Below the pieces are notes generated by a model. It saw nothing but the letters and a program-made list of their open reading frames with translations, ran no database searches and was not told where the DNA came from. A DNA stretch of 26,499 nt, taken from the NCBI GenBank assembly GCA_902470035.1, contig CABREZ010000006.1, forward strand, positions 1 to 26,499, written 5' to 3'. This DNA comes from an uncultured Streptococcus sp. GTDB taxonomy: Bacteria; Bacillota; Bacilli; Lactobacillales; Streptococcaceae. Positions 14,142 to 22,591 of the stretch are shown in pieces (positions within the stretch are counted from its first letter, which is position 1; every line of letters starts with the position of its first letter). The position numbers and the translations under genes are program-made.

Positions 14142-14171
14142 ACTCATCTCTTTCTAGAGATGAGTTTTTTT
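14142..14171. terminator. Bidirectional terminator between zwf and ftsY
   Basis: ACTCATCTCT (14142-14151) and AGAGATGAGT (14156-14165) form a perfect 10-bp stem with a TTCT loop. There are AAAA before it and T7 at its end. It serves zwf on the plus strand and the rnc-smc-HAD-HAD-ftsY operon on the minus strand. Confidence 0.9.
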
Positions 14172-14173
14172 GT

Positions 14174-15898
14174 TTATATCAAACCTTCTAACAAGCCACG
14201 CATAAAGTTTTCAGAATTGAATTCACCGATATCATCGATTTTTTCACCAAAACCGATTAATTTCACTGGAATATCCAATTCTTCTCGAATCGCAAGAACC
14301 ACTCCTCCTCGAGCTGTTCCATCAATCTTAGTGAGAACGATACCGGTAATCGGAGTAATCTTTGAGAATTCCTTGGCTTGAACCAGTGCATTTTGTCCTG
14401 TGGAAGCATCTAGGGCCAAGAAGGTTTCATGAGGGGCCGTAGGATCCACCCGTTTGATAATGCGACCGATTTTTTCTAATTCGGCCATCAGATTGTCTTT
14501 GTTCTGCAGGCGACCAGCTGTATCAATCATCAAAACATCGACTTGCTCTGCCACGGCCCGTTCCATTCCATCAAAGACTACACTTGCAGGATCTGACTTT
14601 TCTGGACCAGTGACAACAGGTACATCCACACGGCGTCCCCATTCAGCCAACTGAGCAACGGCGCCTGCCCGGAAGGTATCTGCTGCGACCAGCATCACTT
14701 TTTTCCCTTCCTTCTTGTATTTATGAGCTAGTTTTCCGATAGAAGTGGTTTTTCCAACGCCGTTCACTCCCACAAAGAGCATGACGGTCAAGCCGTCTTT
14801 AAAGTTGATTTGCTCATTGTATTGACCATCTTTTTCATAGAGATCCACCAATTTTTCAATAATCACGCGACGCAAAGCATCCGGTTTCTTGGCATTTTCC
14901 AAACGAGCTTCATAGCGGAGCTCTTCTGTCAGATTCGATGCGACCTGGACTCCTACGTCACTCATAATCAAGAGTTCTTCTAACTCTTCAAAGAAATCTT
15001 CATCGACAGAACGGAAGTTAGCAAAGAAGGCATTAAGAGCTGCTCCAAAGCCGGTCCGAGTTTTCTTCAAGCTCCGATTGTATTTTTCTTGAACCGTTTC
15101 TGTTGGTTCAGCAATCTCTGGCTCACTCGTCGTTTCTTCTACTACAGACTCTTCTTCAACTTCTTCTGAAATTTCAGGTTCGCTAGTAGGTTCCTCTACT
15201 GACAATTCTGCTTCAACCCCTTCTGAAAAATCGGATTCGTTAGTAGGGGCCTCTACTGGTGATTCTACTTCAAGCTCTTCGGTTACTGCCTCTGAACTTT
15301 CAGCTGTTTCTTCTTCAAGGATTGGTGCTTCCTTTACCACTTCCAATTCTGGCACAACTTCAGACTCTTCTTCTACTACCTCCTCAGGTTCGTTGGAAGA
15401 GCTTGAAGTCTCAGCTTCTGTATCTAGCCGTTCAAGAACTTCTTCTTCAAGGGCTTCTTGGGCAAGATCTGATGAAGAATCTAGCTGCTCCTCATTCACA
15501 CTCACTTCTTGTGAAGCTTCTATTTCTAAAGTCTGGTCTTCAGTCACAGGAGCTGGCTCAGCTACTTCCTCAGGAGAGGTATCCTGCACTACTTGAGAAG
15601 GGGCCTCTTCCTCGACAGCTTTATCCTGTTTGACAGGCTCTTCTGTAGGTGCTTCTTCACTAAATGCTTTCGACTCTTGAGCTGATCGCGCTGATTCGGC
15701 AGCCATTCGCTCTTTCAATTCCGCATAGTAGGCTTCCATTGCCGAAATCTTAGCTTCATCACTTTGTGAAGCCTTACTTGTTTCTGGCTCAACTAAGGAA
15801 CTTGCTTCCTCAGGACTTTCCACAATCTCTTCTGTAAGTTCTTGGGTTTGTGGTTTTGTTTCTTCTTTTCTTCCAAATAGTCGGTCAAATAATCCCAT
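14174..15898 (-). CDS. ftsY: Signal recognition particle receptor FtsY
   Basis: A 574-aa SRP receptor GTPase that docks ribosome-nascent chain-SRP complexes at the membrane. The first 270 residues are a long acidic linker; MGLFDRLFGRK at the start is a likely membrane-binding amphipathic helix. The NG domain follows (about 271-574) with the G1 loop GVNGVGKTT (377-385), AADTFRAGAVAQL (405-417), DTAGRL (459-464) and TKID (523-526). The linker contains about three degenerate 19-20-residue acidic repeats (212-264), and it makes the protein longer than most FtsY. Its ATG overlaps the stop of the HAD gene upstream by one base (TAATG). It is the last gene of the rnc-smc operon. Confidence 0.95.
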   Translation of the reverse strand: MGLFDRLFGRKEETKPQTQELTEEIVESPEEASSLVEPETSKASQSDEAKISAMEAYYAELKERMAAESARSAQESKAFSEEAPTEEPVKQDKAVEEEAPSQVVQDTSPEEVAEPAPVTEDQTLEIEASQEVSVNEEQLDSSSDLAQEALEEEVLERLDTEAETSSSSNEPEEVVEEESEVVPELEVVKEAPILEEETAESSEAVTEELEVESPVEAPTNESDFSEGVEAELSVEEPTSEPEISEEVEEESVVEETTSEPEIAEPTETVQEKYNRSLKKTRTGFGAALNAFFANFRSVDEDFFEELEELLIMSDVGVQVASNLTEELRYEARLENAKKPDALRRVIIEKLVDLYEKDGQYNEQINFKDGLTVMLFVGVNGVGKTTSIGKLAHKYKKEGKKVMLVAADTFRAGAVAQLAEWGRRVDVPVVTGPEKSDPASVVFDGMERAVAEQVDVLMIDTAGRLQNKDNLMAELEKIGRIIKRVDPTAPHETFLALDASTGQNALVQAKEFSKITPITGIVLTKIDGTARGGVVLAIREELDIPVKLIGFGEKIDDIGEFNSENFMRGLLEGLI

Positions 15899-16719
15899 TA
15901 TTGACCCTCCTTCAATACATATTCTTCAATCGCTCTTCCGACTGCATCTTCATCATTGGTGTAGTCTGAGACTAGTGTGGCAATCTCCTTCACCTCATCC
16001 ACCGCATTGGCCATGGCGATTCCTAGTCCTGCCCATTTTAACATGCTGGCATCGTTGGCCTCATCACCACAAGCCATGACTTGACTAGCATCGATTCCTA
16101 AATACGCAACCAAAGCCTCCAAGCCTCGATCTTTTTGAACACCTTTGGGGCACCATTCCAAGAGCATGTCTCTGGATTTAAAAATCTCAAAACGCTCCCC
16201 TAAGTCAGGAGAAATCTTTGAAATAGCTCCATCCAAATAGTCCTGTTGAAAAGCTGTCACACACTTATTATAAGCTATCTGACTGGACAAATCCTCAATA
16301 GAAACAGGAATAAAGTTCAAGTAAGGATTATAGAGAGGGTAAAGAGATTCTTGATCAGATGCCAGTGTATAAACATCCCCCTCACTAATGGCGTCTAGGG
16401 GCAAACCAAGGGCCTCTGTCTCTTCATAAATGCGGACGACATCATCTCGAGAGAAAACTGTTTTCGCAATGATCTCTCCTGTATTCTTTTGTACCAAGCC
16501 TCCATTAAAGGTAATGGTGTATTCATCCGACAAGCCGGCTGTTCCAATCTCTTGGAGCAGAAAATCCATGGCCTTGAGAGGACGTCCCGTCGTCAAAACC
16601 ACCTTGACCCCTTTTTCTTGTGCTGCACGAATAGCAGCCAGGTTCCGAGGGGAGATTTTCTTTTCTGAGTTTAAGAGAGTACCGTCCAAGTCTAGTGCGA
16701 TAACCTTAATCTGGCTCAT
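15898..16719 (-). CDS. Cof-type HAD phosphatase (IIB subfamily), first of two in tandem
   Basis: A 273-aa cytoplasmic HAD hydrolase of the Cof/YidA type, which removes phosphate from sugar phosphates or similar small metabolites. Motif I DLDGTL is at residues 10-15 (catalytic Asp10 and Asp12), motif II is TTGRP (near 43), and motifs III/IV are Lys and GDEANDASM (near 215-223; the usual form is GDNxND). The large cap domain lies between motifs II and III. The ATG overlaps the stop of the next HAD gene upstream (ATGA) and the stop overlaps ftsY. Substrate unknown. Its conserved place between smc and ftsY in streptococci seems to be genomic habit and not a functional link. Confidence 0.9.
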   Translation of the reverse strand: MSQIKVIALDLDGTLLNSEKKISPRNLAAIRAAQEKGVKVVLTTGRPLKAMDFLLQEIGTAGLSDEYTITFNGGLVQKNTGEIIAKTVFSRDDVVRIYEETEALGLPLDAISEGDVYTLASDQESLYPLYNPYLNFIPVSIEDLSSQIAYNKCVTAFQQDYLDGAISKISPDLGERFEIFKSRDMLLEWCPKGVQKDRGLEALVAYLGIDASQVMACGDEANDASMLKWAGLGIAMANAVDEVKEIATLVSDYTNDEDAVGRAIEEYVLKEGQ

Positions 16720-17513
16720 AGTTCTTCCTCCATATAGCGCAGGACAGATCCTGTCGAATGATGGGGCAATATGGTTTCAGCCAATTCCAAAATCTCTGGT
16801 CGGGAATTTTCTGGTGCAATTGGATGGCCAACAACCTGCATCATATGAAGATCATTGAGATTATCTCCAAAAGCTAGGACTTGGTCTCGACTAATGCCCA
16901 ACTGATCCATTAGGGCTTGAATGGCGACTCCTTTGTCCACATAATCCAAGACAATATCAATACACTCATAACCCGTCGTCATGGCCTTAACACCCTCCAC
17001 ATTTTGGGTAACCCAGGCTTCACCTTCCGCTAATACTTCTTGGTCAAAATTGGTGGTCATCTTAAAGACAAGATCATCAATTTCTGAAAAATCTGACACC
17101 GTTTGAATGTTTTCATTGTAATTTTGCGAAGCAGTTAGATAGTCTGGATCAACAGTCTTTAAAACATAGCTCCCGCGTTTTCCCGTTAACAAGCACTTAT
17201 TTTTATCAAAATAGGGACTTTCCTGCAACTTAGCAAACATGGCCTGATAAAAATCTGGACTCATGGTCGCTTCATAGACATCTTCACCATGAAACTCAAC
17301 AACACTGCCGTTTTCAGCTATGAAAATAATCTGATCCTGGACCTCTTTAAAGATTGTCTTCAAAGAGAGGAGAGGCCGACCACTTGCTGCCGCAAAGTAG
17401 ATCCCTTTTTCTTGAAACTTCTTTAGTACCTTTAGGAATAAAGCTTGATCAAATTCATGATTTTCATCCAAAAAGGTCCCATCCATGTCTGTTGCGACTA
17501 ATTTAATTTCCAT
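16716..17513 (-). CDS. Cof-type HAD phosphatase (IIB subfamily), second of two in tandem
   Basis: A 265-aa HAD-superfamily phosphatase with motif I DMDGTF (residues 8-13), motif II AASGRP (near 41-46), a Cof-type cap, and motif IV GDNLNDLHMM (near 216-225). It is clearly related to its downstream neighbour, but the sequences are distant, so this is an old tandem pair. The coding start lies inside the 3' end of smc (11-base overlap), and its stop overlaps the next ATG. Substrate unknown; members of this family hydrolyse sugar phosphates, FMN or pyridoxal phosphate. Confidence 0.9.
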   Translation of the reverse strand: MEIKLVATDMDGTFLDENHEFDQALFLKVLKKFQEKGIYFAAASGRPLLSLKTIFKEVQDQIIFIAENGSVVEFHGEDVYEATMSPDFYQAMFAKLQESPYFDKNKCLLTGKRGSYVLKTVDPDYLTASQNYNENIQTVSDFSEIDDLVFKMTTNFDQEVLAEGEAWVTQNVEGVKAMTTGYECIDIVLDYVDKGVAIQALMDQLGISRDQVLAFGDNLNDLHMMQVVGHPIAPENSRPEILELAETILPHHSTGSVLRYMEEEL

Positions 17514-20500
17514 TATCCATTCCTTCTATATCTTTCAGCTTCACAGATACAATCTTAGAGACTCCGGATTCTTGCATGGTCACTCCATAGATGGAATCTG
17601 CTGCAGCCATGGTTCCCTTACGGTGGGTAACCACGATAAACTGACTTTCCTTATCAAAACGATTAAGATAATCTCCAAACCGTTTTACATTGGCTTCGTC
17701 TAGAGCCGCTTCTACCTCATCCAAGATGACAAATGGAATAGTCTTGACACGAATGATTGAGAAAAGTAACGCCAATGCTGACAAAGCTTTCTCCCCACCA
17801 CTCATCAAATTCAAGGATTGAATTTTCTTACCAGGCGGTTGAACAGAAATCTCGACCCCAGCTGACAAGAGATCTCCATCCGTCAAGATAAGATCAGCTG
17901 ATCCTCCCCCAAACATCTGTTTAAAGGTGACTCGGAAGGATTCACGAATCGCTTCGAATGTAGATTTAAAGCGTTCCTTCACCTCATCATTCATGTCATT
18001 AATAGTTTCGAGAAGAAGATTTTTGGCTGCCAAGACATCTTCTCGTTGTCCGGAAAGGAAATCAAATCGCGTCTTGACCTCATCGTATTGTTCAATAGCA
18101 TCAATATTGACAGGTCCTAAGGCTTTTATCGCTTTCTCCAAGTCTTTTAATACTTGCTCAGACTGGGCTAGATTTTCTAGTTCGTTGGCCTGATTAGATG
18201 CCTCTTCAAAACTCATCTTGAATTCATCGGTCAGAGCTAACATCAGTTTATTTAACTTATCTGCTAAGCGATCGCGATTGGATTCTGCTTTAGCCTGGAG
18301 GCGAATCCACTCCTCATTTTGACGACGTGCTTGTTCCATATGCCCCGCCACATCTTCAGACTGGCCTTCCAAATCCTCTAATTCAAATTGCTTACGAATC
18401 ACAGCTTGCTCCAGAGCGGTTTTCTCTTGAAGGGTTGCTTGCAGTTGTTTTTCAAGGATAGAAACATCGATTTGCTCATGTCGATCTTCTCCCTGCTCAA
18501 TCGCATATTGGAGAGCTTGGATTTCCCGTTCAGTAGTAGCCAACTCTTGCTGCAAGCGTTCGGCATCTGTCTGGTCATAGGTCAATCGACTCTTCAACTC
18601 TGTTTTCTGTAATTGGAGCTTGGCAATGGCTGCTCGTAAATTTTCAATTTTCTCCACAACGACATCTTTATTGAGCTTGACTTCTTCAATCTCAGCAGTG
18701 ACTTGCTCTTTTTCCGCCTCAATTTCTTTCAGTCGCGCTTGCAAGTGATCCCGTTTTTGGAGGAGCTCCTGGTCGCTACCTTCATCCAGCTCTGTACGGA
18801 TAAGTTCTAACAGTTCTTGGGCATCCAAGAGTTGCTGGTGAGCTTGCTCAAAAGCCAATTGAAGGCGTTGCTCTTCTAGTCGTGCCCCTTCTCCTTGGCC
18901 TTTCAAAGATTCTAGTTTTTCTTGTGATTGGATCACTTGGTCCTGTTGCTCTTGCACTTGCCCTTCTACTTCTCGCAAGTTCTTCTGAAGAGAGACCAAT
19001 TCTTGGTGCAAGCGATCCAATTCAGGCTTGATAAAAATCGAATTATTGGTTCGATTCGCTCCCCCTGCATAGGAACCACCTGTGCGAAGTTCGGTTCCAT
19101 CGAGCGTCACCATACGAACCTGGTAGGCGACCTTACGAGCAGCTGCCTTGGCATGGTCAATGGTATCAAAAATGGCCGTAACCCCCAGGAGGTTTTGGAA
19201 AATCGACTCTAGGGAAGGATCATAATCAACCAAACTGCTAGCCATCCCAAGGAAACCGGGACAGGCTTCAATCAGTTCTTGATTTTTTCCAGCTAGGTAG
19301 CGTGGTTTGATGGTGGTCAGAGGAAGGAAGGTTGCCCGACCTGAGCGATTCTTCTTCAGATATTCAATCGCCCGTGTTGCTGCCCCTTCGTCTTCTACGA
19401 TGATATGCTGACTGCTGGCACCTAGAGCAATCTCCAAGGCAGTCTGATACTTTGGTGAGAAGGAGAGTTTTTCACTGACAGCTCCTACAATCCCTCCCAG
19501 ACGAGCCGCTTCTTGTAGGACACTCTTGACACCTGCATAAAAATTGCTATGATTTTTTTGAATCGCCTCTAAACTATTAATGCGAGCCTGTTTTTCCTTA
19601 CTTTGATCCAGTAGAGCAAACATCTTGGCTTGCCCCGTTTGATAGGCCTGGCGAGCTTCCTCAAATCTTTTCGCTTCTGACTGATAGGTCTCAAGCAAGT
19701 GTTTCAGATGCTCTTGAGCGAGTTGATAAGCCTCTTTAGCAACTTGCTCTTTTTCCTGCAATTCTGTCACCATTTGGATTTGATTTTGGTAATCTTCCTT
19801 TTTACTTTGTGACAATTGAGCTGAAGCTTCCAATTGATTTTCAATGGTGGTTAATTCATTTGACCGCTCTGCTTCATCCTGCATCAAGGCCACGTATTTT
19901 TCACGTAGATACTCGATCACCTGATCTGGATCTTCTGAGAAACTCGCCAATTCTTTCTCCAGACTTTCGAGAGCTTCTTGGCTCTTTTGGAGTTCTTCTT
20001 GAAGACTTTTTGTATTGGCTTGTTTTTCTTCCAACTGATTCCGAAGAACTTGTAGGCGTTCTTCCAGATTATTGACCCGCTCTTGATTTTCCTGACGACT
20101 CCGAGCGACCTGTTGTGACTCCAAACGTGCCAATTCGATTTGTTTTTCTAAATCGCTTAAGAGGCGAGTCAATTCTATGAGACTAGCTTGATCATCCGAT
20201 AATTGATGTTGAAGAGCCTGACGACTCTGTTTCAATCGGAGGCTTTCTGCTTCGTACTCTTCTCTTTTCTGGTAATAAGCCTTTAATTGTTCCTGAATGG
20301 AGGCTTCTTCTTGGACTGCTTGATCATAGTCTTTTTTATTGACTTCAATCTGAGCGATCAAGACATCCAAATAGAGAACTTGACGTTGCTGATCCAATTC
20401 TAAGAAACGTTTTGCAACGAGCGCTTGCTTTTCAAGAGGTTTGATTTGCCCCTCTAACTCAAAAATAATGTCTTCCAAACGGTCCAAATTATCCTGGGTT

Positions 20501-21048
20501 TGGACCAATTTAGATTCCGTTTCCTTACGACGCGTCTTAAATTTAAGAACCCCAGCGGCTTCTTCAAAAATAGCCCGTCTCTCTTCTGGTTTCGAGTTGA
20601 AGATTTCCTCGACCTTCCCTTGGGAAATAATGGAGAAAGAGTCTCTCCCAAGTCCAGTATCCATAAAGAGATCATGAACATCTCTCAAACGGACTTTCTT
20701 GCCATCAATCTTGTACTCACTGTCACCCGAGCGGTAGATATGGCGTTCTACTCGAATTTCTTTAGCAGCATGTTTGATAAAGCCATCCCGGTTATCCAGC
20801 ACTACCGTTACACAGGCGTAATTCAAGGGTTTACGAGTCTCCGTCCCTGCAAAAATCACGTCGGGCATCTTGCCTCCACGCAGGCTCTTGACACTTGATT
20901 CCCCTAAGGCCCACCGTAGACTTTCTGTAATGTTTGATTTTCCAGATCCATTAGGGCCAACAACTGCGGTGACCCCTTGGTCAAAGATGACCCGGGTCTT
21001 ATCTGCAAAAGACTTAAATCCTTGAATCTCAATTTCCTTTAAATACAT
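17503..21048 (-). CDS. smc: Chromosome segregation and condensation ATPase SMC
   Basis: An 1181-aa SMC protein, full length for the family, which with ScpA and ScpB extrudes DNA loops and organises the nucleoid. The N-terminal head has the P-loop GPNGSGKSN (31-39). Two long coiled coils flank a hinge at about 505-660 (GIVGAVSEKL, then the glycine-rich RTGGSYAGG). The C-terminal head has the ABC signature LMSGGEK (1081-1087) and Walker B ILDEVEAALD (1108-1117). The start overlaps the end of rnc by 10 bases and the end overlaps the HAD gene by 11, so the operon is tightly coupled. scpA and scpB are not in this window. Confidence 0.97.
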   Translation of the reverse strand: MYLKEIEIQGFKSFADKTRVIFDQGVTAVVGPNGSGKSNITESLRWALGESSVKSLRGGKMPDVIFAGTETRKPLNYACVTVVLDNRDGFIKHAAKEIRVERHIYRSGDSEYKIDGKKVRLRDVHDLFMDTGLGRDSFSIISQGKVEEIFNSKPEERRAIFEEAAGVLKFKTRRKETESKLVQTQDNLDRLEDIIFELEGQIKPLEKQALVAKRFLELDQQRQVLYLDVLIAQIEVNKKDYDQAVQEEASIQEQLKAYYQKREEYEAESLRLKQSRQALQHQLSDDQASLIELTRLLSDLEKQIELARLESQQVARSRQENQERVNNLEERLQVLRNQLEEKQANTKSLQEELQKSQEALESLEKELASFSEDPDQVIEYLREKYVALMQDEAERSNELTTIENQLEASAQLSQSKKEDYQNQIQMVTELQEKEQVAKEAYQLAQEHLKHLLETYQSEAKRFEEARQAYQTGQAKMFALLDQSKEKQARINSLEAIQKNHSNFYAGVKSVLQEAARLGGIVGAVSEKLSFSPKYQTALEIALGASSQHIIVEDEGAATRAIEYLKKNRSGRATFLPLTTIKPRYLAGKNQELIEACPGFLGMASSLVDYDPSLESIFQNLLGVTAIFDTIDHAKAAARKVAYQVRMVTLDGTELRTGGSYAGGANRTNNSIFIKPELDRLHQELVSLQKNLREVEGQVQEQQDQVIQSQEKLESLKGQGEGARLEEQRLQLAFEQAHQQLLDAQELLELIRTELDEGSDQELLQKRDHLQARLKEIEAEKEQVTAEIEEVKLNKDVVVEKIENLRAAIAKLQLQKTELKSRLTYDQTDAERLQQELATTEREIQALQYAIEQGEDRHEQIDVSILEKQLQATLQEKTALEQAVIRKQFELEDLEGQSEDVAGHMEQARRQNEEWIRLQAKAESNRDRLADKLNKLMLALTDEFKMSFEEASNQANELENLAQSEQVLKDLEKAIKALGPVNIDAIEQYDEVKTRFDFLSGQREDVLAAKNLLLETINDMNDEVKERFKSTFEAIRESFRVTFKQMFGGGSADLILTDGDLLSAGVEISVQPPGKKIQSLNLMSGGEKALSALALLFSIIRVKTIPFVILDEVEAALDEANVKRFGDYLNRFDKESQFIVVTHRKGTMAAADSIYGVTMQESGVSKIVSVKLKDIEGMDNGN

Positions 21049-21764
21049 GAGGGATCCACCTTATTTTCCACTGCTTTTTTTGCTGCTTCTTGTTCGGCAG
21101 CCTTTTTAGACCGGCCACGTCCTTGACCGATTAGTTTCCCATTGACAGACACTTGAACTTCAAATTCCTTGGCATGAGCTGGACCTGACTCACTCGTCAC
21201 CTCATAGGTAATCTGTACATCGCCGTGGATTTGAAGGATTTCTTGCAAGCGTGTCTTATAGTCAATCACTTGTTCAAATTGACCTGCCTCGACTTTAGGA
21301 ATCATGACTTGCTGAATGAAATTCCGAACAGTCTCCACACCCTTATCCAAGAGCAAGGCCCCTAAAAAAGCTTCAAACAAATCTCCTAAGATGGTATCTC
21401 GGTTACGTCCTCCAGATTTTTCCTCTCCCTTGCCAAGTTTGATAAATTGATCGAAACCACAATCACGAGAAAAACCTGCCAGGCTTTCCTCACGAACAAT
21501 CATGGAGCGCATTTTTGACAAATCACCCTCTGGCTTACTTGGATAGAGGGCAAATAAATATTCGGAAATCACTAACTGGAGAACAGCGTCTCCTAAAAAT
21601 TCCAAACGTTCATTATGTGAAATTTTTAAGAGGCGATGCTCATTCGCATATGAGGTATGTGTAAAAGCTGTTTCCAACAATTCTGTATCGTCAAAAGTCA
21701 GCCGAAATTTCTCAGCAAGAAGGTTATATAAGGCTTGCATCACATTACTACTTTCTTTCTTCAT
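21039..21764 (-). CDS. rnc: Ribonuclease III
   Basis: A double-strand-specific endoribonuclease that processes rRNA precursors and RNA duplexes. The catalytic signature NERLEFLGDA is at residues 51-60 (numbering from 21764), the second acidic cluster is in GDLFEAFLGALLLDKG, and a C-terminal dsRNA-binding domain (about 165-235, ending in GRGRSKKAAEQEAAKKAVE) is complete. Length is 241 aa from ATG 21764 or 233 from ATG 21740 (MQALYNLLAEKF). The second is closer to known streptococcal proteins, but neither has a strong ribosome binding site, so the start is open. It is the first gene of the rnc-smc-HAD-HAD-ftsY operon. RNase III also degrades toxin-antitoxin duplexes in other Firmicutes, relevant to the locus upstream. 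Confidence 0.95.
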   Translation of the reverse strand: MKKESSNVMQALYNLLAEKFRLTFDDTELLETAFTHTSYANEHRLLKISHNERLEFLGDAVLQLVISEYLFALYPSKPEGDLSKMRSMIVREESLAGFSRDCGFDQFIKLGKGEEKSGGRNRDTILGDLFEAFLGALLLDKGVETVRNFIQQVMIPKVEAGQFEQVIDYKTRLQEILQIHGDVQITYEVTSESGPAHAKEFEVQVSVNGKLIGQGRGRSKKAAEQEAAKKAVENKVDPSCI

Positions 21765-21819
21765 TTATGCATCTGGATCAAAGCTTATGACTCATTTCGT
21801 CCAAAAGATACACCCCTCT

Positions 21820-21828
21820 ATTATACCA
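21820..21828 (-). promoter_or_regulatory. Extended -10 promoter of the rnc-smc-ftsY operon
   Basis: Minus-strand TGGTATAAT is a perfect extended -10. Transcription should start near 21813, giving a leader of about 50 nt. No -35 match is seen. Confidence 0.65.
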
Positions 21829-22040
21829 AAAACAATTTATGCTTACCATTAAATACTGATTGATTGCCATCAGTTGTAAAACAAATATTTTTTAGAAATT
21901 ATAGTTTCCATTAATTTCTATCAATAAAAAAAGATGTATTCAATTTCGTATTCATTGCCCGCTTAATTGAGAAAATGAGCCTGAAGGCTTTTTTTATTTT
22001 GTCCGTTATAATAGACAATCTCAATAATTGTCGTTATAAC
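21829..22040. other. Gene-free AT-rich stretch with several dyads upstream of rnc
   Basis: No coding frame is seen. The stretch holds a hairpin ACTGAT-N8-ATCAGT (21855-21874), a second AGAAATTA-N10-TAATTTCT (21894-21919), a short terminator-like AGCC-TGAA-GGCT followed by T8 (21978-21996, plus strand) with no gene in front of it, and a strong dyad at 22005-22040. The orphan terminator and the base composition suggest a scar of lost or inserted DNA. Confidence 0.45.
22005..22040. promoter_or_regulatory. Operator-like dyad near the HTH gene
   Basis: GTTATAAT and GACAAT on the left face ATTGTC and GTTATAAC on the right across a 7-base centre (22020-22026). Both the ACAAT arms and the outer self-palindromic GTTATAAC units are symmetric. 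It could bind a dimeric repressor such as the neighbouring HTH protein, or be an end remnant of an inserted element. No clear promoter for a known gene lies here. Confidence 0.4.
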
Positions 22041-22072
22041 AAAAAAACAACACATAAAGAGTTGTTTTTTTT
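22041..22072. terminator. Terminator after the HTH gene
   Basis: A run of A7 and ACAAC (22047-22051) pairs with GTTGT (22061-22065), followed by T7. With A-U pairs extending the stem it can act in both directions; for the minus strand it ends the HTH transcript 35 bases after its stop. Confidence 0.65.
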
Positions 22073-22106
22073 GAAATCTTTGATTTTTCAGAAAGTTCAC
22101 GAACTA

Positions 22107-22295
22107 TTAATATTGATTTATTCCTAATGCTTCAGCAAAATCATATAATCTTTCGGCTGTAAGTAGGGCCACTTTATCCATACTAGTTTTTCCTTTTCTA
22201 AGGTCTGCCACCGTGGACCAAGGAACGCCTGCACCTTTAGCAATTGCGCTGGTACTTATTTCACTTTTTAATAATTTTTCTATCTGCTCTCTCAT
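22107..22295 (-). CDS. Orphan 62-aa helix-turn-helix regulator, phage type
   Basis: A 62-aa single-domain DNA-binding protein. The helix-turn-helix lies at about residues 13-36 (ISTSAIAKGAGVPWSTVADLRKGK), followed by one more helix (LTAERLYDFAEALGI). It resembles the small Cro-like proteins of streptococcal and lactococcal phages and integrative elements that begin MRxQIEKLLKS. The ribosome binding site is weak. No integrase or structural phage gene is near, so it is an orphan or remnant. Its position downstream of a probable type I toxin and between two dyads (22005-22040 and 22604-22621) makes it a candidate regulator of that locus; this is inference. Confidence 0.75.
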   Translation of the reverse strand: MREQIEKLLKSEISTSAIAKGAGVPWSTVADLRKGKTSMDKVALLTAERLYDFAEALGINQY

Positions 22296-22390
22296 CTAAC
22301 CACTCACTTTTACTTTTATTTGTCTTTTAAAATTATTAGAAATATAAAAAATACGAATAGGAAAATAAGTAAATATTTCATTTTTCTGTC

Positions 22391-22406
22391 TGATATGATA
22401 TAATCA
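22391..22406 (+). promoter_or_regulatory. Promoter of the probable antitoxin RNA
   Basis: TGATATGATATAATCA contains a perfect extended -10 (TGATATAAT, 22396-22404). The same 16 bases occur inverted at 22592-22607 as the promoter of the 43-codon gene, so the two promoters face each other about 185 bp apart. Confidence 0.65.
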
Positions 22407-22410
22407 TGGC

Positions 22411-22497
22411 GGTCTAAGGGGATTTCGCCCCAACCTACCAGAGCCTTACTTGAACCGCTTTTCTTTGCGTGGCTTGCGTTCTTTTGGCTCTTTTTTT
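22411..22497 (+). ncRNA. Probable antisense antitoxin RNA (type I toxin-antitoxin)
   Basis: Predicted transcript of about 87 nt from the promoter at 22391-22406. It begins with a stable hairpin, GGGG-ATTTCG-CCCC (22418-22431). It ends with AGAGCC (22440-22445) pairing with GGCTCT (22486-22491) around an inner GAAC-GC/GC-GTTC stem, followed by T6. The RNA would be complementary to the last 50 or so bases of the 43-codon reading frame and to its 3' untranslated region, as in TxpA/RatA-type systems. The transcript is inferred from sequence only; its exact ends are uncertain. Confidence 0.45.
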
Positions 22498-22577
22498 ATT
22501 GCTATGATAACACTTGCGATCCCTGTTAATAAGGCTCCAGTTGCTAGCATTAGTTCAGCAATCTCCGATGTTTTCAT
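22446..22577 (-). CDS. 43-aa membrane peptide, probable holin-like type I toxin
   Basis: MKTSEIAELMLATGALLTG starts a 43-residue peptide: a short acidic N terminus, one hydrophobic helix (about residues 8-27, ending ASVIIAI) and a strongly basic tail (KKEPKERKPRKEKRFK). Size, topology and the leading SEIAELML pattern resemble the Hol_Tox / TxpA type of Firmicute toxins, which damage the membrane. A perfect AGGAGG (22583-22588) lies 5 bases before the ATG, and a perfect extended -10 is at 22594-22602. The leader would be only about 10 nt. A facing promoter predicts an antisense RNA across its 3' end. It could also be a small harmless membrane protein; the family match is from pattern, not a search. 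Confidence 0.7.
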   Translation of the reverse strand: MKTSEIAELMLATGALLTGIASVIIAIKKEPKERKPRKEKRFK

Positions 22578-22591
22578 ATCTTCCTCCTTTC

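Noticed and set aside
15259..15633. 124-codon plus-strand frame inside ftsY
   Set aside because: It is a leucine-rich shadow of the Glu-rich linker (GAA/GAG read on the other strand) with no ribosome binding site.
21855..21919. Two small inverted repeats upstream of rnc as a riboswitch or RNA gene
   Set aside because: The stems are short and AT-rich and fit no known RNA family; chance dyads are expected in such DNA.
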